Positions 59,654 through 64,000 of a DNA stretch of 64,000 nucleotides are shown piece after piece. The DNA is taken from NCBI GenBank assembly GCA_011170285.1, contig DUEE01000016.1:1-64000 (forward strand), in the 5' to 3' direction. The notes under the pieces were generated by a model that saw nothing but the letters and a program-made list of their open reading frames with translations, did no database searches and was not told the DNA's origin. The position numbers and the translations under genes were made by a program. The stretch comes from Dehalococcoidia bacterium (GTDB lineage Bacteria; Chloroflexota; Dehalococcoidia; Dehalococcoidales; W498). Positions within the stretch are counted from its first letter, which is position 1; each line of letters begins with the position of its first letter.

Positions 59654-60619
59654 TTAACTGCTGGGGCTCCTCTCCCAAAGGTCACATCGACCTCCCCAAC
59701 GGGCAAGAACCTGACCATTAAGCGAAAGCTGGGCAATCTCGCATAGGTTAGGGCAGGCTTTGCATTGAAATGATGAAGTATGATACTTTACTTCACTTAC
59801 GCCAAATCCTTTGAACTTGCTTCCATTGTTGTTATTTAGTAACTCTTCATGCACCAGTAGGGCGGCTCCTATTGCTCCCATAATCTCATGATGAGGTGGT
59901 ACAATAATTTGGATATTAAGTTCTTCTTGAATAGCCTTCACTATAGCCTGGTTAAAAGCAACCCCGCCCTGAAAAACTACTGGCGATTTAATATCCTTAC
60001 CTAAGCCAACATTATTAAGGTAATTGCGCACTAGTGCTTGGCATAGTCCATAGAGAATATCCTCAGTGCGATGCCCCATTTGTTGTTTGTGAATCATGTC
60101 TGATTCAGCAAAAACGGTACATCGCCCGGCAATGCGCACCGTGGTATCACTAGCCAATGCCCGCCGGCTGAACTCCTCAATGCTCATATTAAGGCGCAAT
60201 GCTTGATGGTCAAGGAAACTACCAGTGCCGGCAGCACATACCGTGTTCATACCGAAGTCAATTACCACCCCGTCTCTAATTATGATAATTTTACTGTCCT
60301 GTCCCCCAATTTCAATAATGGTTTGCGCTTCAGGCAGATATTGCAAAGTAGCTACAGAATGGCTAGTAATCTCATTCTTAACCAAATCAGCACCAACGAT
60401 AACCCCAGCCAGATAGCGGGCGCTGCCGGTAGTAGCCACACCACAAATATCAACATCCTCAGGCAATTGCTGTTTGATTTGCTTTAGCCCTTGCTGCACC
60501 ATTTCAATGGGCTTGCCTTCGGTTAAAAGGTAAAGGCTGGCAACAAGCTCATCATTTTTATCCAGCATAGCCAATTTAGTAGTTACTGAGCCAACATCAA
60601 TACCCAAATAGGCTTCCAT
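59654..60619 (-). CDS. Acyl-CoA dehydratase activase (BadF/BadG/HgdC ATPase)
   Basis: A 321-residue ASKHA ATPase. YLGIDVGSVTTKLAMLDK, IEIGGQDSKIIII, MNTVCAAGTGSFLDHQA and VVFQGGVAFNQA are the family nucleotide-binding motifs; the bridging [4Fe-4S] cysteines are in MNTVCAAG and IAGRCTVFAESD. A C-terminal extension has CKACPNLCEIAQL and WGGRCD, giving an additional cysteine cluster. Such activators drive ATP-dependent single-electron transfer to dehydratases or reductases. It is downstream of three tandem genes of the partner superfamily. Confidence 0.88.
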   Translation of the reverse strand: MEAYLGIDVGSVTTKLAMLDKNDELVASLYLLTEGKPIEMVQQGLKQIKQQLPEDVDICGVATTGSARYLAGVIVGADLVKNEITSHSVATLQYLPEAQTIIEIGGQDSKIIIIRDGVVIDFGMNTVCAAGTGSFLDHQALRLNMSIEEFSRRALASDTTVRIAGRCTVFAESDMIHKQQMGHRTEDILYGLCQALVRNYLNNVGLGKDIKSPVVFQGGVAFNQAIVKAIQEELNIQIIVPPHHEIMGAIGAALLVHEELLNNNNGSKFKGFGVSEVKYHTSSFQCKACPNLCEIAQLSLNGQVLARWGGRCDLWERSPSS

Positions 60620-60640
60620 AAACTCTCCTCAGGCTGGCGC

Positions 60641-61723
60641 TCATCTATTATTGCCCTTTCTTCGTTTGCGTTCTAGCAGGTCGACGAATGCCTCCAGTCG
60701 GGTCAACATACCTGCTTTGGCTACTTGCTCATCACAAAGTATAGTTAATACCGGGATATTTTCTTTGGTTGATGGCATTATATTTTGAGCTATTATTTCA
60801 GGCATACAGGTGAAAGGAGCCAAGTGTATCAAACCGTCATACTCCTTAGCGTGGAGTACCTTTTCCCCCACCGATTCCCAGCCATCGCCACCAATATCCC
60901 GCTTGAGGTAGGGTAGAGCTGCCTTGTGGATTCTGGCTTTCTCATTCACGCCCAGGGGATTAAGAAACAGGCTGAATTTTGTCCACTCTGAGATAAAGGT
61001 CGTTCGTCTTACCTCTACCCCCAGCTTGCCCAACTCGCTCTCCACATCTAGATTGGAGAATGGCTCCAGAAGTACATAAAACTCCCCGGTAATACCAACA
61101 ATCAAAGGCTTATACTGGGTATCCTTATCTATTTGGTTGAGCTGGTCAATGTAGTCTATTTGCACCTTCTTCAGGGTAGCATAATCGTCTGCCTTGTCAA
61201 TAGCTTTAATTGCTTTAGTAAATAGACGATTAGCTGCCCCCGTTATCCGCTCTACAGGGCGCACCTTTTGAACTACCCGCTCTATTCTATCCAGGGCACT
61301 TAGTTTAGCCAGACCAAAGCGGAAGGCTGATATAATCTTAAACCAGGAAGCATAGTTTGACAAACGCTTAATTATTTTAAGTAAGCCAAATAACTTCTGC
61401 TCAGAAACCCCCAACTGGACCATTTCACAATTATATCCCAGGTCATGAAGGATTTGTTCCTGTATTTCAGCGTAGTAGCCCAGGCGACAAATGCCAGTGC
61501 CGCCGGCCATAATAAGGGTATCGGCTCCTAACTCGACAGCTTCAATCATGTTACCTAGAGTCAACTTAAACGGTATACAAAGCCCTTCGGGGGAGTGTTT
61601 GATACCTAAAGACAGGGTGCGCTGGTTATTGACTGGTGGTATCACACAGTCAACATTAAGCCTGTCAAATAGAGCCTTAAGCGGTATATAGAGGTTGCCC
61701 ATATGGGGTATGCCTACACGCAT
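60641..61723 (-). CDS. 2-hydroxyacyl-CoA dehydratase/activase-associated protein (DUF2229-like), paralogue 3
   Basis: A 360-residue protein, beginning MRVGIPHMGNLYIPLKALFD. The cysteine in SLGIKHSPEGLCIPFKLTLG and the MAGGTGICRLGYYAEIQEQ segment look like cluster ligands of the dehydratase D-component/DUF2229 family. It ends with EQVAKAGMLTRLEAFVDLLE. Its start overlaps the end of the previous paralogue by 10 bp. The role is presumably to form the electron-accepting partner of the activase encoded next, but the substrate is unknown. Confidence 0.75.
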   Translation of the reverse strand: MRVGIPHMGNLYIPLKALFDRLNVDCVIPPVNNQRTLSLGIKHSPEGLCIPFKLTLGNMIEAVELGADTLIMAGGTGICRLGYYAEIQEQILHDLGYNCEMVQLGVSEQKLFGLLKIIKRLSNYASWFKIISAFRFGLAKLSALDRIERVVQKVRPVERITGAANRLFTKAIKAIDKADDYATLKKVQIDYIDQLNQIDKDTQYKPLIVGITGEFYVLLEPFSNLDVESELGKLGVEVRRTTFISEWTKFSLFLNPLGVNEKARIHKAALPYLKRDIGGDGWESVGEKVLHAKEYDGLIHLAPFTCMPEIIAQNIMPSTKENIPVLTILCDEQVAKAGMLTRLEAFVDLLERKRRKGNNR

Positions 61724-62784
61724 ACTTTTACCTGTCTCCGTTTCTTTTTGCGGAGCATATCTACGAAGGCTTCAAGGCGATTTATTACTCCTGCCTTCGC
61801 TGTGTGCTCATCGAAGATGAGATTAAGTACCGGAAGTCCATCTTTTATTGACGGCATGATATTGCGGGCCATGGTTTCTGGTAGACACCCAAACGGTTCA
61901 ACGTGAACGAGTCCGTCCCAGTCTCTAGCGTGGAGCACCTTTTCTCCTACCGATTGCCAGCCATCTCCAAACACATTCCGGGAAAGATAGGGCATAGCTG
62001 CTTTGTGGCTTCTATCCTTTTCCCGTAAACCAAGAATGATAGGGACGGGGGTGAACCTGATCCATTCCCCTACACTGAGGGGGCGGCATACCTCAGCACC
62101 TAGCCTTCCCAGCTCGACGTCCATATCCATGTTAGCAAAGGGGTCAATCGCGATGAAAAACTCACCAGTAATACCGATCTTTAATGGGATGGGTGGAGAC
62201 ACTGTGGGTAAATTCTTGAGTGTTTGTAGATACTCTTGCCTTACTCGTTTAAGTTCTTGATGGTCAGCAGCGTTTTCAATGGCCTTAGTTCCATCTCTAT
62301 GGATTCGGCTGACTTCTCCTCTGTCTCGCTCTACAGCCCGTTTCTTATGTACCATCTGCTCGAGTTCATGCAGCACATTCATTTTGGTCAGACCGAAGCG
62401 GAGGCCTGTTATTACCTCCCGCAGCGGAGTCCCTCGGGTAATCCGTTTCACCATGTGCATTATACCAAGCTCTTGGCTTACCATCTCAAAATCGTAGCCT
62501 AGCTCTCGTAGAATCGCTTCCTGAGCCTTGTGGTAATAGCCAAAGCGGCAACCATAGAGCCCCCCTGGCATTATTATAGTGTCCGCCCCTGATTCTAAGG
62601 CCTCAATCATGTTGCCAAGGGAGAGTTTGAAGGGAAGGCAAACCATCTCCGGTGAGTATTTAACGCCCAAGGAGAGGGTGCGCTGACTTGTCGGTGGCGG
62701 AACAACAACGCCAACATTCAGCCACTTAGCCATAGCAGCTATCCCTACATAGATATAGCCCATATGAGGAAAGGTTACCTGCAT
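61714..62784 (-). CDS. 2-hydroxyacyl-CoA dehydratase/activase-associated protein (DUF2229-like), paralogue 2
   Basis: A 356-residue paralogue of the next gene: the start MQVTFPHMGYIYVGIAAMAK, LGVKYSPEMVCLPFKLSLGN, MPGGLYGCRFGYYHKAQEA and the end EHTAKAGVINRLEAFVDMLR align with it throughout. Shared cysteines suggest a [4Fe-4S] cluster. It overlaps both neighbours by 10 bp, so all three paralogues are translated as a block. Function inferred only from family. Confidence 0.75.
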   Translation of the reverse strand: MQVTFPHMGYIYVGIAAMAKWLNVGVVVPPPTSQRTLSLGVKYSPEMVCLPFKLSLGNMIEALESGADTIIMPGGLYGCRFGYYHKAQEAILRELGYDFEMVSQELGIMHMVKRITRGTPLREVITGLRFGLTKMNVLHELEQMVHKKRAVERDRGEVSRIHRDGTKAIENAADHQELKRVRQEYLQTLKNLPTVSPPIPLKIGITGEFFIAIDPFANMDMDVELGRLGAEVCRPLSVGEWIRFTPVPIILGLREKDRSHKAAMPYLSRNVFGDGWQSVGEKVLHARDWDGLVHVEPFGCLPETMARNIMPSIKDGLPVLNLIFDEHTAKAGVINRLEAFVDMLRKKKRRQVKVCV

Positions 62785-63776
62785 GACTCTGCCTGTATCC
62801 TCCTCTTTCTGTATATCATATCAAGGAAGGCTTCTAGTCGAGTAACTATACCAGCTTCAGCAGTGTGCTCCTCTAGGGTAAGGCTCATAAAAGGAGTAGT
62901 CTTTAGCCTGCTAGCTTGACGACGCACCATATCCATCATTAGCGAATCAGGTCCGCAACCAAAGGCCATTATGCCAATAATACCATCTACTCCATTTTGT
63001 AGATAGTGTCCTCCAGCACCGACAACCTCTTCTTCATATGTCCAATAGGCTCTGCCCACTAATCTGGCGGTGGCTAATTGAAGCTCTTCTGCGCTGAGCA
63101 TCTCCGGGGTTAATACCCTATTATGAGCCTGCTCAAGCCGAGAAATAAAGCGGTGATTTATATGTTCATCATAGAGGAGATAGGGGTGACCAATGATGGC
63201 AATGGTGGCTCGGGTTGAACTTAGGTAGCTGGAATTTGCTTCTGCCTCAGGTATGCCTGATATTATTTCTATTGCCTGCGGCGGCGTTAAGTTATGGCTG
63301 GACATTAGCTCGTGGTAATTTAGGTGAGCTTGCCAGGCGGCTAGGCTGGCTTGCCTGACCTTAAATGGATTCCAAGTAAAATGTCGTCCCAGTTGGTAAA
63401 TGGCTTGATACAGCTTACGCTTCCCCTTATTAACGTCTACATCCATATCCAAGATAGGTGGCGATTCAGGGATAACTGCATTGGTCATATCAGGCAAGCC
63501 AAGAAACTTGGAGCAATTATAGACTTTGCTTTTCACACTGCGGATGGCAGGGATAAAAATATAGTCGCACTTTCCTACCAGGTAAAGAACATGACCCAAG
63601 AAAACCTTTACTGGCAAACAGGTATCAGCCACTACTCGTGACGAGCCTGATACCATCATGTCTTGAGTGGTTGGTGGTGAAACCACCACTTCTGCCCCCA
63701 ACTCCTCAAAGAAGCGCTTCCACACAGGGTAGTATTCGTAGTAGAGTAGAGCTCTGGGAATACCTATCCTAATCAT
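62775..63776 (-). CDS. 2-hydroxyacyl-CoA dehydratase/activase-associated protein (DUF2229-like), paralogue 1
   Basis: A 333-residue and more divergent member: MIRIGIPRALLYYEYYPVWK at the start, VVADTCLPVKVFLGHVLYLV with one conserved cysteine, FIPAIRSVKSKVYNCSKFLG, and IMAFGCGPDSLMMDMVRRQA near the end, before EEHTAEAGIVTRLEAFLDMI. The GCGPDS motif is typical of the D-component family. The ATG overlaps the stop of the amidohydrolase upstream (ATGA). Confidence 0.75.
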   Translation of the reverse strand: MIRIGIPRALLYYEYYPVWKRFFEELGAEVVVSPPTTQDMMVSGSSRVVADTCLPVKVFLGHVLYLVGKCDYIFIPAIRSVKSKVYNCSKFLGLPDMTNAVIPESPPILDMDVDVNKGKRKLYQAIYQLGRHFTWNPFKVRQASLAAWQAHLNYHELMSSHNLTPPQAIEIISGIPEAEANSSYLSSTRATIAIIGHPYLLYDEHINHRFISRLEQAHNRVLTPEMLSAEELQLATARLVGRAYWTYEEEVVGAGGHYLQNGVDGIIGIMAFGCGPDSLMMDMVRRQASRLKTTPFMSLTLEEHTAEAGIVTRLEAFLDMIYRKRRIQAESCR

Positions 63777-64000
63777 TTATTTTGCTCAAACTCTTCTTTA
63801 ACCCTGATAACTATTTCGGGATTGGCTACCAAGTCAACAACAGTCATGGCTAGAGCTTTGGCGGCATCAAGCATCCCTTGAATACCTGCCTCTGAGGCAG
63901 CCGCCGAGGCAAATTGGGGAGAATGGGCTACTACTTCCACTGGGGCTATGGCTACGAAAGGGTGGATGCTGGGAACTAGCTGACTAACATTACCCATATC
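63773..64000 (-). CDS. M20-family amidohydrolase/peptidase, C-terminal part
   Basis: The 75 C-terminal residues of a larger protein that continues beyond the window; the frame is open to the edge. MGNVSQLVPSIHPFVAIAPV then EVVAHSPQFASAAASEAGIQ and GMLDAAKALAMTVVDL match the end of M20D amidohydrolases (AbgB/hippurate-hydrolase-like), including the metal-site His in the SIHPF segment. It is first in view of an operon with the three DUF2229-like genes. Confidence 0.8.
   Translation of the reverse strand, partial: DMGNVSQLVPSIHPFVAIAPVEVVAHSPQFASAAASEAGIQGMLDAAKALAMTVVDLVANPEIVIRVKEEFEQNK

Noticed and set aside
1-64000. CRISPR array or prophage.
   Set aside because: No regularly spaced repeats and no run of phage structural genes were seen on reading through the window; only isolated mobile-element remnants are present.

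Overview
The window reads as a chromosomal piece of an anaerobic bacterium, most likely a Dehalococcoidia-type member of the Chloroflexota. That call is inference from gene content: two cysteine-type formate dehydrogenases with NuoE/NuoF-type partners and an MvhD subunit, a NuoF-GltD fusion, acyl-CoA dehydratase activase-type genes, a TIGR03936-type protein, GroES/GroEL under a CIRCE element, ABC transporters with substrate-binding lipoproteins, and no outer-membrane or LPS genes. Genes are dense and often overlap by 4-20 bp.

Layout. 1-9 kb is an accessory zone: the start of a DUF378 membrane protein, a truncated transposase, a pair of adjacent genes each carrying a D...ExK nuclease-like motif, a fragment of a nucleoside deoxyribosyltransferase, a penicillin-acylase-type lipoprotein, a broken ABC ATPase abutting a gene with a HEPN-like R-x4-H motif, a small unknown gene, and a tyrosine recombinase lying against the 3' end of tRNA-Lys(TTT). 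9-17.5 kb holds a DrrAB-type ABC exporter and a complete dipeptide/oligopeptide importer (binding protein, two permeases, two ATPases). 17.5-32 kb is a molybdenum/tungsten-cofactor and formate block on the minus strand: nuoE, a nuoF-gltD fusion and a long formate dehydrogenase; then mvhD-fdhA-fdhB-mobA-mobB; then a molybdopterin-oxidoreductase-like lipoprotein behind its own promoter and a structured leader with a terminator. A CsoR-family repressor sits divergently from mvhD-fdhAB, and a G-tract inverted repeat lies between the -35 and -10 boxes of that operon.

32-45 kb carries housekeeping genes: purM (start codon apparently ATT), purH, a nicotinamidase-nicotinate phosphoribosyltransferase fusion, a PrsW/YhfC-like membrane protease, tilS with a palindromic repeat read through in frame, a CorC/CNNM protein, tsaD, DUF2851, and a macro-domain gene plus XRE regulator that share one operator sequence. 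45-53 kb has groESL, an M16 peptidase, a structured RNA candidate with its own promoter and terminator, lysA, holB, ricT and an HNH nuclease. 53-57 kb is a primosome cluster: DnaD-like protein, a helicase loader with two tandem AAA+ modules, DnaB, ribosomal protein L9. 57-64 kb has trxB-trx-plsX and an activase gene with three tandem paralogues of the 2-hydroxyacyl-CoA dehydratase/activase superfamily, ending in a truncated M20 amidohydrolase.

The least explained parts are the paired ExK nuclease genes (1393-3392), the HEPN-like cargo beside the tRNA-Lys integrase (6342-8800), the XRE/macro-domain module with duplicated operator-promoters (44555-45381), the in-frame palindrome in tilS, and the structured RNAs near 19.8 kb and 49.2 kb.
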